From Streptomyces sp. NBC_00576 (GTDB lineage Bacteria > Actinomycetota > Actinomycetes > Streptomycetales > Streptomycetaceae): DNA of 64,000 nucleotides. Every line of letters begins with the position of its first letter. Within the stretch, counting starts at the first letter, position 1. The stretch covers positions 372,001 to 436,000 of the forward strand of contig NZ_CP107780.1 of the NCBI RefSeq assembly GCF_036345175.1. Reading direction: 5' to 3'. Below the pieces are notes generated by a model. The model made no database searches, was not told the DNA's origin, and saw only the letters and a list, made by a program, of their open reading frames with translations. Below are positions 52,008 through 61,004 of the stretch, in pieces. Both the position numbers and the translations under genes were made by a program.

Positions 52008-53687
52008 ATGAGACGCAGCACCTTTTTGGCGGCAGCGACGGCAACCGCGCTGTCCGCCTCCTTGTTCGCGGGCCCCTTCCCGGCCCAGGCGGACAGCGCG
52101 GACGGCGGTCCCGTCCTGTCCGGTGCGGACGGCTGGTACAGCCAGCCAGGGATGCTCTTCGTCACCGCGCATTCGGACAGTCCCCTCACTCGCATCACGG
52201 CCCACTTCTATCCGCTCGACGCACCGGCCGGGGACCCGGAATCCGGGTCGACCGAGGACTTCACCCAGTACTCCGGACAGGACGCGCGATCCGGCACCTG
52301 GCGGGCGCCTGTCCACCTGGCGGATCTCGGCGACTACCGGGTGACCGTCGACCTGCAGGACGCCTCCGGCGCCACAGTGACCGGCGCCCTGTCCCCGTAC
52401 GCCCTGGAGTACCGGACCGTCGTCACGATCCCCGACCTGACGGCCACCCCCAGCGTGCCGAGCTACCTCCACCAAGTGGTCTCAGTCAACGGCACCGTTC
52501 TCGCCGAGGATCCCCGTCAGCCCGACGCCCCCGCTCCCGCCGCCGGCATGCCCGTCGACATCGAGACCGGGCGCGGCCGGCTGACGGCGACCGCTGCGGC
52601 CGACGGCCGTTTCAGAGCCGCTTTCGTCCCCGCCCAGCCGTCCATCGAGCTGTCCGCGTCCCCCCTGGCCGCCTCCGCCTACCCGGGGGCGATCGACGTG
52701 GTAACGCCCAAGCAGCACCTGCACACCACGCAGGCGCCAATCCGCTTCTCGGCCAGCACTCACGCCCTGGACCTGAGACAGGACACCACCGGCACCGTCA
52801 CCGGCCGCGCGGAGATCCAGACCGCCTCCGGGTGGCAACCGCTGGCACACACCACGATCACACTCTTCGGTCTCGGCTCGGGTGGTCTCGCCGACCTCGT
52901 AGCCGGCCAGACCACCACCGACAGCCATGGCTCCTACACACTGCGTGTCTCGTCGGCCAACGCCGCACCGGCCGCCCAACTCGTGGCCGGCAGCAGCGGC
53001 TTGCCCTTCCAGCAGGTCACCACCCAGCCCTTCAGCCTCCACGTCGCCCATATCACCCAGATCGAGATGAGTGCGTTCCTCAACGACGACTCGTCTCTCA
53101 AGGTCTTCGGCTCCGTCTCCTACGAAGATCCACGGGCGCACTGGCCCACCAGGCCGACCGTCACCCTGCAGTACTCCAAGGACGGCAAGAGCGGGTGGAA
53201 GGACGCCGTCACCCTCCCCGTCAAGATCCGCTACAACAAGCCCCAACTCCCGGAGACGTTCGCCCGCACGTTCACCACACCGGTCAACAACGCCTACTGG
53301 CGCGCCCGCTTCAACGGCAACCCCGACCTGGCGACCAGCGCCACCAAACCGGAACACCTCTACCGCTACGCCACGCGCATCACCGGCTTCCGCGCCTCTC
53401 CCGACCCGGTCCGCAAGTCGCGTCCGATCACTTTCGCCGGCACCCTCCAGTACAAGGACGGCACCACCTGGAAGCCGCTCAGCAACGGCTCCCCCGCCCT
53501 CTATTTCCGGCCCCGCGGCTCCACGACGTACCGCTTCGTCAGCGATCTCGGCGTCGACAGACACGGCCACCTCGTCGGCATGGAGACCGCCGAACAGGAC
53601 GGCACCTGGGCCGTCGCCTTCGACCGCCAGACCGGAGACCGGTACCTGAGGAGCACCCGGGTCACCGACTACGTCGACGTCCGGTAG
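52008..53687 (+). CDS. Secreted multidomain beta-sandwich protein of unknown function
   Basis: A 559-residue exported protein; ATG 52008 follows CTGAGGGACC. After the signal (ending FPAQA) there are roughly four or five Ig-like or carboxypeptidase-regulatory-like beta-domains. Visible marks are DYRVTVDLQDASG, SVNGTVLAEDPRQ, GRAEIQTASGWQPL with TTDSHGSYTLRV, TVTLQYSKDGKSGW with NNAYWRARFNG, and the last GTLQYKDGTTWKPL. Motifs of the form GTWK/GWQ plus YWRARF recur in streptomycete secreted proteins of unknown role. No catalytic motif is seen, so adhesion or substrate binding is possible. Confidence 0.7.
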   Translation: MRRSTFLAAATATALSASLFAGPFPAQADSADGGPVLSGADGWYSQPGMLFVTAHSDSPLTRITAHFYPLDAPAGDPESGSTEDFTQYSGQDARSGTWRAPVHLADLGDYRVTVDLQDASGATVTGALSPYALEYRTVVTIPDLTATPSVPSYLHQVVSVNGTVLAEDPRQPDAPAPAAGMPVDIETGRGRLTATAAADGRFRAAFVPAQPSIELSASPLAASAYPGAIDVVTPKQHLHTTQAPIRFSASTHALDLRQDTTGTVTGRAEIQTASGWQPLAHTTITLFGLGSGGLADLVAGQTTTDSHGSYTLRVSSANAAPAAQLVAGSSGLPFQQVTTQPFSLHVAHITQIEMSAFLNDDSSLKVFGSVSYEDPRAHWPTRPTVTLQYSKDGKSGWKDAVTLPVKIRYNKPQLPETFARTFTTPVNNAYWRARFNGNPDLATSATKPEHLYRYATRITGFRASPDPVRKSRPITFAGTLQYKDGTTWKPLSNGSPALYFRPRGSTTYRFVSDLGVDRHGHLVGMETAEQDGTWAVAFDRQTGDRYLRSTRVTDYVDVR

Positions 53688-53769
53688 CCCCCGCCGCCCA
53701 AAAGGCCGGCAGAAGCGGAACCGCCGTCTGCGATCAGTGGGCTGAGCAGGCCGTCGGACAGGGTGATGT

Positions 53770-54118
53770 GCCGCACAGGTCAGCGCTGCCGGCGCCGCGC
53801 GGTGCCCGTCGTGGCCACAGGCGCGCATCCGGCCGTTCACCGACGCGCAGGGGACTCCGGTCTCCTCCGTCAACTCGGTGCCGTCCTTCTCCGCCCGCAC
53901 CAGGATGCCCGGTACCTCACCACCCACAGAGGCGACCGGACTGGTCGTACCGACGACGAAACGGGCCCGTACCGGCAGGCGGCGGCGATGAGACGTGCGG
54001 TGTCGATCTCCAGGCCGCCCAGCTCGGGCCTGGTGTGCAGTCTGCGCCTCAGGGACACCGTGTAGGCGAGTTTCACCCTCCACGGCGACGCAAGCTCTGC
54101 AGCACGGCGCCTCCGCTC
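53770..54118 (-). pseudogene. M20-family amidohydrolase N-terminal remnant
   Basis: The minus strand reads VSLRRRLHTRPELGGLEIDT, then after a frame change SVGGEVPGILVRAEKDGTEL and MRACGHDGH. These are the opening helix and first metal-binding segments of M20/HipO-type amidohydrolases (usual RRDLHAHPEL and ACGHDAH). The downstream two thirds are missing. Inactive. Confidence 0.6.
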
Positions 54119-54290
54119 TCCCACCATGTTCCTCCGCTCGTGGCAAACGGCCGTCGGTCCGAACAGGTGGCGCAACAGCTCTCAGGGTCGGTTCGACCCC
54201 TTCGGCGGCCGTATCGTTTGTATCGCGCGTACCCTTCGTAGGGTCTACGGCGTCACATAGCGGGCGCCAAACCACTGGAGGCAACACCCC

Positions 54291-55313
54291 GTGCTGATCG
54301 CTCAGCGTCCGTCCCTGACCGAAGAAGTCGTCGACGAGTTCCGCTCCCGGTTCGTCATCGAGCCGCTGGAGCCGGGCTTCGGCTACACCCTTGGCAACTC
54401 CCTTCGTCGGACTCTTCTGTCCTCGATTCCGGGTGCGGCTGTCACGTCCATCCGCGTCGACGGCGTTCTGCACGAGTTCACCACCGTGCCGGGCGTCAAG
54501 GAAGACGTCACCGACCTCATCCTCAACATCAAGCAGCTCGTCGTGAGCAGCGAGCACGACGAGCCCGTGGTCATGTACCTGCGCAAGCAGGGCCCTGGTC
54601 TCGTCACCGCCGCCGACATCGCGCCGCCGGCCGGTGTCGAGGTGCACAACCCCGACCTCGTCCTCGCCACGCTCAACGGCAAGGGCAAGCTGGAGATCGA
54701 GCTGACCGTCGAGCGCGGTCGCGGCTATGTCTCCGCAGTGCAGAACAAGCAGGTGGGCCAGGAGATCGGGCGTATCCCGGTCGACTCGATCTACTCGCCG
54801 GTTCTCAAGGTCACGTACAAGGTCGAGGCCACGCGTGTCGAGCAGCGCACCGACTTCGACAAGCTGATCGTCGACGTCGAGACCAAGCAGGCCATGCGCC
54901 CCCGGGACGCCATGGCTTCTGCCGGTAAGACGCTTGTCGAGCTGTTCGGGCTTGCCCGTGAGCTCAACATCGACGCCGAAGGCATCGACATGGGCCCGTC
55001 CCCCACGGACGCCGCCCTCGCCGCCGATCTGGTACTGCCGATCGAGGAGCTCGACCTCACCGTCCGGTCGTACAACTGCCTCAAGCGTGAGGGCGTCCAC
55101 TCCGTGGGCGAGCTCGTCGCCCGCTCCGAGGCCGACCTGCTCGACATCCGCAACTTCGGTGCGAAGTCGATCGACGAGGTCAAGGCGAAGCTCGCCGACA
55201 TGGGCCTGGCCCTGAAGGACAGCCCGCCCGGATTCAACCCGACCGCCGCCGCCGACGCCTTCGGCGCGGAGAACGACGCGGACGGGAGCTTCGTGGAGAC
55301 CGAGCAGTACTGA
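54291..55313 (+). CDS. rpoA: DNA-directed RNA polymerase alpha subunit, isolated copy
   Basis: A complete 340-residue alpha subunit. The GTG at 54291 follows CACTGGAGG. The N-terminal assembly domain (about 1-230) has FVIEPLEPGFGYTLGNSLRR, TSIRVDGVLHEFTTVPGVKE and NKQVGQEIGRIPVDSIYSPV. The C-terminal domain (about 250-315) has IEELDLTVRSYNCLKREGVH and RNFGAKSIDEVKAKL. In bacteria rpoA sits between rpsD and rplQ in a ribosomal operon; here neither is present and neighbours are a dead amidohydrolase and a degraded gene. The frame is intact and very streptomycete-like, so it is most likely a second copy under its own promoter. It carries a hairpin after the stop. Confidence 0.95.
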   Translation: MLIAQRPSLTEEVVDEFRSRFVIEPLEPGFGYTLGNSLRRTLLSSIPGAAVTSIRVDGVLHEFTTVPGVKEDVTDLILNIKQLVVSSEHDEPVVMYLRKQGPGLVTAADIAPPAGVEVHNPDLVLATLNGKGKLEIELTVERGRGYVSAVQNKQVGQEIGRIPVDSIYSPVLKVTYKVEATRVEQRTDFDKLIVDVETKQAMRPRDAMASAGKTLVELFGLARELNIDAEGIDMGPSPTDAALAADLVLPIEELDLTVRSYNCLKREGVHSVGELVARSEADLLDIRNFGAKSIDEVKAKLADMGLALKDSPPGFNPTAAADAFGAENDADGSFVETEQY

Positions 55314-55322
55314 CGCTGCGCT

Positions 55323-55350
55323 ATGGCCGGCTCCTGGAGGAGCCGGCCAT
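55323..55350 (+). terminator. Terminator of the isolated rpoA
   Basis: Perfect 12-bp arms ATGGCCGGCTCC / GGAGCCGGCCAT with a 4-base loop, 9 bp after the stop. Confidence 0.8.
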
Positions 55351-55553
55351 GCAGAGCAGCCGACGACGAGGAGCCGCCGCCAAAGGTGATTGGCGCGGCC
55401 GTCTCCTCTGGTCCGTCACGTTGTGACACAGCGGGCCCGTAGTCGTCGGCTGCCGGCGTTCCCGGTGGTGAGGGTGAAGTGCGAGCGGTACACACCGCTG
55501 CGCTGTCGCGCACTGCGCGATCAACAGGGCACCCTCACCCCTGGCGGTAGTCG

Positions 55554-55987
55554 GTGCCACTCGCGAAGGAAGTCGGGCCGGTCCCGCCTCGCCTGGCATC
55601 ATCGAGCGGCACGGCCAGAGGCGACAGCGACGAGGCATACGTACTCGATCTGTGCGACGAGACGCTCGGCGAGGACGGCCTGCGTCAGCACAGGTTCGCC
55701 TGGCTCCTGCGACCCCGGGACGAACGGGCGGCAGGTGAAACTGTCCTGGTGGTGGAGTACCGGGATGACCCGCTCACCATCAGCGGCGTGCGCGGCGACC
55801 TCGACGCCGGCACTCGGGGCCCCGCCGACTGGTCGCCGAGGGATGGACCCCGGTCCCGCCCACGGACCGCTGGACGGACGTCGAGGCCGAACGCGGCGAA
55901 AAGCGCCTGATCGCCCCGCCTGACGAATCAACTCGTTCGTACGAAGGCTGCTGGATCGTCAATCATCAATGCACCAACAGCACTTGA
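55554..55987 (+). pseudogene. Degraded streptomycete conserved gene
   Basis: From the GTG at 55554 the frame reads EAYVLDLCDETLGEDGLRQH then RFAWLLRP, and after an internal deletion VLVVEYRDDPLTISGVRG. This resembles a conserved hypothetical protein frequent in streptomycetes. A different frame downstream carries WTPVPPTDRWTDVEAERGEK and ends at 55987. Two broken pieces therefore occupy this stretch. The function is unknown. Confidence 0.4.
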
Positions 55988-56093
55988 GCGCCACCCAAGA
56001 GCTGCCCTTGGAGCCGCCAAGAATGATTCAACAATCGATCATGATTCAGCAACCAGAACAGGGGAGCGTCGGGTCGGACATACGTTCCCTTCC

Positions 56094-56879
56094 GTGAACT
56101 CTGACCCCACACCCCACAGAGCCGTCCGCCCGCAGCGGACAGCACCCGTCGCCCCGGTCTCCGGCGCGACACCCCCCGCCCGGCGCTCCCTCCTCCGCGC
56201 CGCGCTCACCGGGACCGCCGCACTCGGCGCCGGCCTGGCCATCGGCGCCGAACCAGCGGCCGCCGCACCCCACCTCGCCACTCCGCGAAAGCGGCCGACC
56301 ACTGCCGAGGAGGCTCTGCGGGAGCTGTCGGCCGGCAACCGCCGCTGGCGCACCTTTCGGCAGCAGCATCCCGACCAGTCCCCCGCCGTCCGGCAGGCAC
56401 TGACGACCAGTCAGCACCCCTTCGCCCTCATTCTCGGCTGCATCGACTCCCGGGTACCTCCGGAGCTGGTCTTCGACCAGGGCCTCGGCGACCTGATGAC
56501 CATACGCAGCGCGGGCCAGGTCCTCGACGAGGCCGTGCTCGGCAGCCTCGCGTACGGCGTGCTCGAACTGGGGATCCCACTGCTCATGGTGGTCGGCCAC
56601 CAGTCGTGCGGAGCCGTGAAGGCCACGGTCCAGGCGGACGGGTCGGGCGAGAAACTGCCCGCCCACATCCAGTACCTGGCCGACCAGATCAGCCCGGCCA
56701 TCGATCACAGCAAGGACGGCGACGCCCGCATCGACGCGACGATCGATGCCAACATACGGCTCATCCGGTCCCGCCTCGCCGCGGAGCCCGACCTCGCCGC
56801 CAAGGTGGACTCGGGCGCCCTGTCCATCGTGGGCGCCCGCTATGAGCTGACGAGCCAGCGAGTGCACCGCATCAGCTGA
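56094..56879 (+). CDS. Tat-exported beta-class carbonic anhydrase
   Basis: A 261-residue enzyme. The start is the GTG at 56094; no good ribosome site precedes it. An N-terminal ARRSLLRAALTGTAALGAGL resembles a twin-arginine signal. The beta-CA core has ILGCIDSRVPPELVFDQGLG (zinc Cys plus the Asp-Arg dyad), RSAGQVLDEAVLGSLAYGV and VVGHQSCGAVKA (zinc His and Cys). It should interconvert CO2 and bicarbonate outside the membrane. Most beta-CAs are cytoplasmic, so export is notable. A hairpin follows. Confidence 0.9.
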   Translation: MNSDPTPHRAVRPQRTAPVAPVSGATPPARRSLLRAALTGTAALGAGLAIGAEPAAAAPHLATPRKRPTTAEEALRELSAGNRRWRTFRQQHPDQSPAVRQALTTSQHPFALILGCIDSRVPPELVFDQGLGDLMTIRSAGQVLDEAVLGSLAYGVLELGIPLLMVVGHQSCGAVKATVQADGSGEKLPAHIQYLADQISPAIDHSKDGDARIDATIDANIRLIRSRLAAEPDLAAKVDSGALSIVGARYELTSQRVHRIS

Positions 56880-56891
56880 CGTCACACTCCC

Positions 56892-56931
56892 GGGAGGCGG
56901 CCGCCGCGGACAGCCACTGCGGCCGCCTCCC
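56892..56931 (+). terminator. Terminator of the carbonic anhydrase gene
   Basis: Perfect 13-bp arms GGGAGGCGGCCGC / GCGGCCGCCTCCC around a 14-base loop, 12 bp after the stop. Confidence 0.8.
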
Positions 56932-57292
56932 CCGGAGAGCATTCCCGAGGGCAGGTTCCCATTTCAGGACGGACTCCGCATACCGCTTGCGAGTTGCCGG
57001 TGAGGCAGTGGCCGTCGCCTGTGTCGTCACGCAGACAGAGTTCGTCGCCGGCCGACGGACGCGAGCCTGCGTCCAGGTGGCGTCGCAGCCGACTGGTACC
57101 GAACATACGTCCGGGACAGGTGCGGCCGATCGTCGTGCGGATGAGTATTTCCGTACATTCAGCGGTCCGATGATTGCCCGAATCAGCCGGACGGTAGCAA
57201 GGACAAGATCACGGGGTGAACGGCGACGGCCTTCGCCCGTTCCCCGTGGCCGCGAGTTCGCATGTCCACGCATTCCGATCGCAGGGGGCTCC

Positions 57293-58507
57293 ATGAGATC
57301 CAGACGATTACGTACCCGTGCCGTAGCCACCGCTGTCACGCTCGCACTGCTCGTACTCGGCTCGGGCCAGGCGTTCGCGCACACCGCCGAGCCACCGTCA
57401 CCACCGCAGTACACGGCCGTCGACCTCGGCACCCTCGGCGGGAGCGGCAGCCGCGGAGTCGCACTCGATCGCGACACGGTGGTCGGCAATTCCGAGACCG
57501 CCGCCGGCGGCACCGACTGGCACGCCTTCGCGTACGACCGCTCCACGCACGTCATGACCGACCTCGGCACACTCGGAGGCAGTTCGAGCAGCGCGGTCGC
57601 CGTCCAGGGCCGCTATGTCATCGGCAATGCCACGCTGGCCGACGGCAACCGGCGCGGGTTCGTCTACGACCTGCGCACCGGCCACATGCGGGCGCTGGGC
57701 ACCTTCGGCGGCACCGACAGCCAGGTCAGGGCCATCAGCGGCCATATCGTGGTGGGCGAAGCCAGGACACCCGGCAACCAGAGCACGCACGCCTTCGTGT
57801 ACGACATACGCACCGACGTCATGACGGACCTCGGCACCCCGGCCGGCCCGGCGGGGGTCAGCAGCCCGATCGGGATCTCCCAGGGCCGCTTCGTCGCGGG
57901 AACCTGGAATGTACCCGGGGCCATGTACGACGGAGGCCAGCCCTTCGTCTACGACCTGCGCACCCGCGTCATGACGGACGTCGGCGCCCACGGCGGCGTC
58001 TACAGCAAGGCCACCTCGTTCAACGGACACACGATCGTCGGCATCACCCAGCCGAAACCGAGCAGCGACACCGGCGAGTTGCCTCCCACCCATGGCTTCG
58101 CCTACGACATCCGCACCCGGACCTGGACCGACCTCGGCGCGCAGATGTCCTACCAACCGCTCGTCACCGGGCACACCGTCGTCGCCAGTAACCGCCCTGC
58201 CGCATACGCCTACGACCTCAACACCCAGACCATGACGCCCTTCGGCCCAGGGCCCGGCAGAACCGGCATCGACGGTGTCGGCGGCCAGTTCGTCGTCGGG
58301 GAAGCCTTCCCCGGCCCCTACTGCTACGTCTACCGCATCGACACCCGCCGCCTCACGCAACTGCCCACCCTGGGCGGCCTCTACGCCACGGCGGGCGATG
58401 TCGACCGGCACGGCTCCGTCACCGGCAGCAGCGCCACGGCAGCGACCGACCCCTCGACGCCCAACGGCCCGTACCACGCCACGCTCTGGACCCTCTCCTC
58501 CACCTGA
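57293..58507 (+). CDS. Secreted HAF-repeat protein
   Basis: A 404-residue exported protein; ATG 57293 follows GCAGGGGG. The signal is VATAVTLALLVLGSGQAFA. The mature part consists of about seven repeats of roughly 48 residues with the pattern HAFVYDIRT-x-MTDLGTLGG (examples HAFAYDRSTHVMTDLGTLGG, GFVYDLRTGHMRALGTFGG, HGFAYDIRTRTWTDLGA). These are HAF-type repeats expected to build a beta-propeller-like fold. The function is unknown; binding at the cell surface is plausible. The 413-bp upstream gap holds its promoter, otherwise unassigned. Confidence 0.88.
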   Translation: MRSRRLRTRAVATAVTLALLVLGSGQAFAHTAEPPSPPQYTAVDLGTLGGSGSRGVALDRDTVVGNSETAAGGTDWHAFAYDRSTHVMTDLGTLGGSSSSAVAVQGRYVIGNATLADGNRRGFVYDLRTGHMRALGTFGGTDSQVRAISGHIVVGEARTPGNQSTHAFVYDIRTDVMTDLGTPAGPAGVSSPIGISQGRFVAGTWNVPGAMYDGGQPFVYDLRTRVMTDVGAHGGVYSKATSFNGHTIVGITQPKPSSDTGELPPTHGFAYDIRTRTWTDLGAQMSYQPLVTGHTVVASNRPAAYAYDLNTQTMTPFGPGPGRTGIDGVGGQFVVGEAFPGPYCYVYRIDTRRLTQLPTLGGLYATAGDVDRHGSVTGSSATAATDPSTPNGPYHATLWTLSST

Positions 58508-58687
58508 CACCCGCGGCACGAGCCGCCCTCGGTGCCATCACGTCATACGTCACAGCCCCGTGGACACGCTGGGTCCGGGAGCGGTTCACGGGGCTTCAGG
58601 TGACCTGCGGCCGGCCGCGCGGCAGTTCGGCGCTGATCCGCTGTTCGCCGAGGCCGGCGCGGATCACGTCCATACGGCATGCCATCC

Positions 58688-60880
58688 CTATGCCCCCGAC
58701 CCCGACCCCGAAGTGAGCCGGATCAGCAGAACCGCGGGCGTACGCGGCAGCGACACCCGCAGTCCGGCCCCGTCCCAGACCGCCGAGCCGGCGGTCGCAG
58801 CGGACGGGTGCATGATCTCCGTACGGACCTCTTGGCCCGCCAAGTCGCCCATCGGCAGGCGGAGTTCCGTCTCTCCGCCGCGGCGCCAGACCGAGAGGTA
58901 CGACGTACGGGAATCGGGCACCCGCATGCCGAGGGCCAGCCACTCGTCCGTCCACCCCGGCAGACCGAGCGGCCAGAAGGGGACGGCCTCCGTGAGATCG
59001 CCGCGGAGTGTCTTGTACACGGTCACCGCGTCCCGTACGAGGGCGAGCTGGTGCTCCGACATCCGGTCCAGGTGGCCCGACAGATGGATCCGGCCGAGCA
59101 GCGCCCCGCCCAGGGTGAAGGTGATCAGGTCGTCGTCGAACCCAGGCTGCGGATAGGCCCATACGGCGCCTTGCTCGGGCGGGACCGCTGTCGGCGCGGC
59201 GGCGGCGATCGGCGGGCAGTTCAGGGGGTCCTGCTGGTCGCTGATGGACTGGAGCTGGGTGACGGCCAGCGTGGCCCCGTCCATCCGCATCCCGCCCGAG
59301 GCGCAGTTCTCGATCACCAGACCCGGGTGCCGGTCCAGCACCTCGGACAGCCAGTCCAGGTATGCCTGGGCGTGGCCGAGGAGGCCGGCTCCCGGCGCGA
59401 TGTCCCCGGGCGCGCAGGTTCCGGGGTCGACCACGATGTTGTAGTCCAGCTTGAGATATCCGACGCCCCAGTCGCCGACGATGCGGTCCACCGTCTTGTC
59501 GAGGTGCGCGCGGGCGGCCGGGTGCCGCAGGTCCAGCTGGTGGCGGCCCTGTTCGGCGATGCGTACGCCGTCCCGCTGGAAGAAGGCCTCCGGGGGAAGT
59601 TCGGCGGCGACCGGGCTGCGCACTCCCACGACCTCCGGTTCCAGCCAGAGGCCGGGCACCATGCCGCGCTCCCTGATCCGGTCCAGGACCGCCCGGATCC
59701 CGCCGTCGGGGAAGCGGCGCGGTGAGGGCAGCCACTCGCCGACGCTGTCCCACCAGCCCTCGGTGCTGTCGTCGTACCAGCCGGAGTCGATGCAGAAGTA
59801 CTCGGACCCGGCCGCGGCTGCCGCGTCGATCAGCGGCAGCAGTTTCTCCGTCGTCGGGTCGCCCATCAGGGTGTTCATGTAGTCGTTGAAGACGACCGGC
59901 AGGGTGGTGTGGTCCGGGTGCGGGCGGCGTACGGCGCGTCGGTACGAGGTCAGGGCGGCGAAGGCGTCGTCCAGGCCGCGGCCGAGGGCCAGGACGCCGG
60001 GCACGGTGGTGAACTCGGAGCCGGGCGTGAGGCGGATCCGCCACTGGTGTTCCGCGTCCGTGGGTCCGTTCAGCGCCAGATACGTGCCGTGGTCGCGTTC
60101 GCCCAGGTCCCAGCGCCAGCCGGCCGGGGATTCGATCTGCCACAACCAGGCCCGGTCGCCGTCGCGTTCGGTGAGGGCGCCCATCGGAAGGTGCCCGTCA
60201 GTGGGCCAGCTGCCGCGTCCGGTGAGGGTCAGTGCCGCCCGGCTGTCGTGCTGGTGCACGTCCACGTGGATGTCGGTGACGGTGTCGCGCAGCGGCTCGG
60301 CGTGCCAGCGGCACTCCGCCAGCCAGTCGTTGCGGGCACGGTGGACGTCGAGGCCGTCGGGAGAAGGGAGGGCACCGAGCACCAGACTGCTGACGGACTG
60401 GACGACGAGGGGCTCCTCCCCCTCGTTGCGCAGGCGGACACGGGATCGCAGCACGGGCAGTCCGACGGGCGAGGACAGCTCGACGAAGGCGGTCAACGCG
60501 CTGACGGGATCGTGGAGTTCGACGGTCAGGTACGTCCAGCCGTCGGCCTCCCGGGTGGTGTGACCCCGGTGCCGCAGCCGGGCGCCGAACGCCGTACCGG
60601 TGAAGCGGGGGCCCGACCAGCCGCTGCCGTGACCGAGGGCGGTTAGCTCAACCAGGTGGAGGGGGGCGTCCGGTCCGGGTCCGGGTTCGGGCCCGGGTTC
60701 GCCTGCGCCGGCTCCCCCGTCGGAACGGGGTTGGGTGTGGGGGCGGGTCAGCCGGATCAGCCGCAGGGCCCCGTCGGCGCCGGTGGCGAACTCGGCCTCC
60801 AGGGCGCGATGACCCCAGAGAAAGTGCTGCTCAGTGGTGGTGCGGAGGGCCGTGCCCGCCGAATCGGACGTACCGGTCAA
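58688..60880 (-). CDS. GH36 alpha-galactosidase
   Basis: A 730-residue cytoplasmic enzyme, with no signal peptide. The TTG at 60880 follows GGGAGGGGAAG. It has an N-terminal beta-supersandwich (to about 330), then the barrel with FNDYMNTLMGDPTTEKLLPL, YFCIDSGWYDDSTEGWWDSV, GLWLEPEVV, the nucleophile Asp in GYLKLDYNI (about 479), IENCASGGMRMDG and the acid/base Asp in SISDQQDPLN (about 548). It hydrolyses alpha-galactosides. It is divergent from the LacI regulator and near an oligosaccharide importer, which suggests uptake followed by intracellular cleavage. Confidence 0.93.
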   Translation of the reverse strand: MTGTSDSAGTALRTTTEQHFLWGHRALEAEFATGADGALRLIRLTRPHTQPRSDGGAGAGEPGPEPGPGPDAPLHLVELTALGHGSGWSGPRFTGTAFGARLRHRGHTTREADGWTYLTVELHDPVSALTAFVELSSPVGLPVLRSRVRLRNEGEEPLVVQSVSSLVLGALPSPDGLDVHRARNDWLAECRWHAEPLRDTVTDIHVDVHQHDSRAALTLTGRGSWPTDGHLPMGALTERDGDRAWLWQIESPAGWRWDLGERDHGTYLALNGPTDAEHQWRIRLTPGSEFTTVPGVLALGRGLDDAFAALTSYRRAVRRPHPDHTTLPVVFNDYMNTLMGDPTTEKLLPLIDAAAAAGSEYFCIDSGWYDDSTEGWWDSVGEWLPSPRRFPDGGIRAVLDRIRERGMVPGLWLEPEVVGVRSPVAAELPPEAFFQRDGVRIAEQGRHQLDLRHPAARAHLDKTVDRIVGDWGVGYLKLDYNIVVDPGTCAPGDIAPGAGLLGHAQAYLDWLSEVLDRHPGLVIENCASGGMRMDGATLAVTQLQSISDQQDPLNCPPIAAAAPTAVPPEQGAVWAYPQPGFDDDLITFTLGGALLGRIHLSGHLDRMSEHQLALVRDAVTVYKTLRGDLTEAVPFWPLGLPGWTDEWLALGMRVPDSRTSYLSVWRRGGETELRLPMGDLAGQEVRTEIMHPSAATAGSAVWDGAGLRVSLPRTPAVLLIRLTSGSGSGA

Positions 60881-60950
60881 CGTCTTCCCCTCCCGATGCC
60901 GTCTGGGCCGACGGTCTGCTTCTGCCGCGTGAATTGATGGTTACGGTCTC

Positions 60951-61004
60951 TTGACGACTTTCATGTGACCGGTCACAATCCTGGCATGAATGTGACCGGT
61001 CACA
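60951..61004 (+). promoter_or_regulatory. LacI-regulated promoter with two perfect operators
   Basis: TGTGACCGGTCACA occurs twice, at 60964-60977 and 60991-61004, each a perfect 14-bp palindrome with a central CG, 27 bp apart. TTGACG (60951-60956) and CACAAT (60974-60979), 17 bp apart, form a promoter whose transcript would begin near the ATG at 60986. The first operator lies between and over these elements; the second lies in the first codons of the regulator. Confidence 0.8.

Noticed and set aside
52482..55100. 872-codon minus-strand frame covering the Ig-like gene, the M20 relic and rpoA
   Set aside because: Only the short M20-like segment resembles protein; the rest is antisense of two convincing plus-strand genes.
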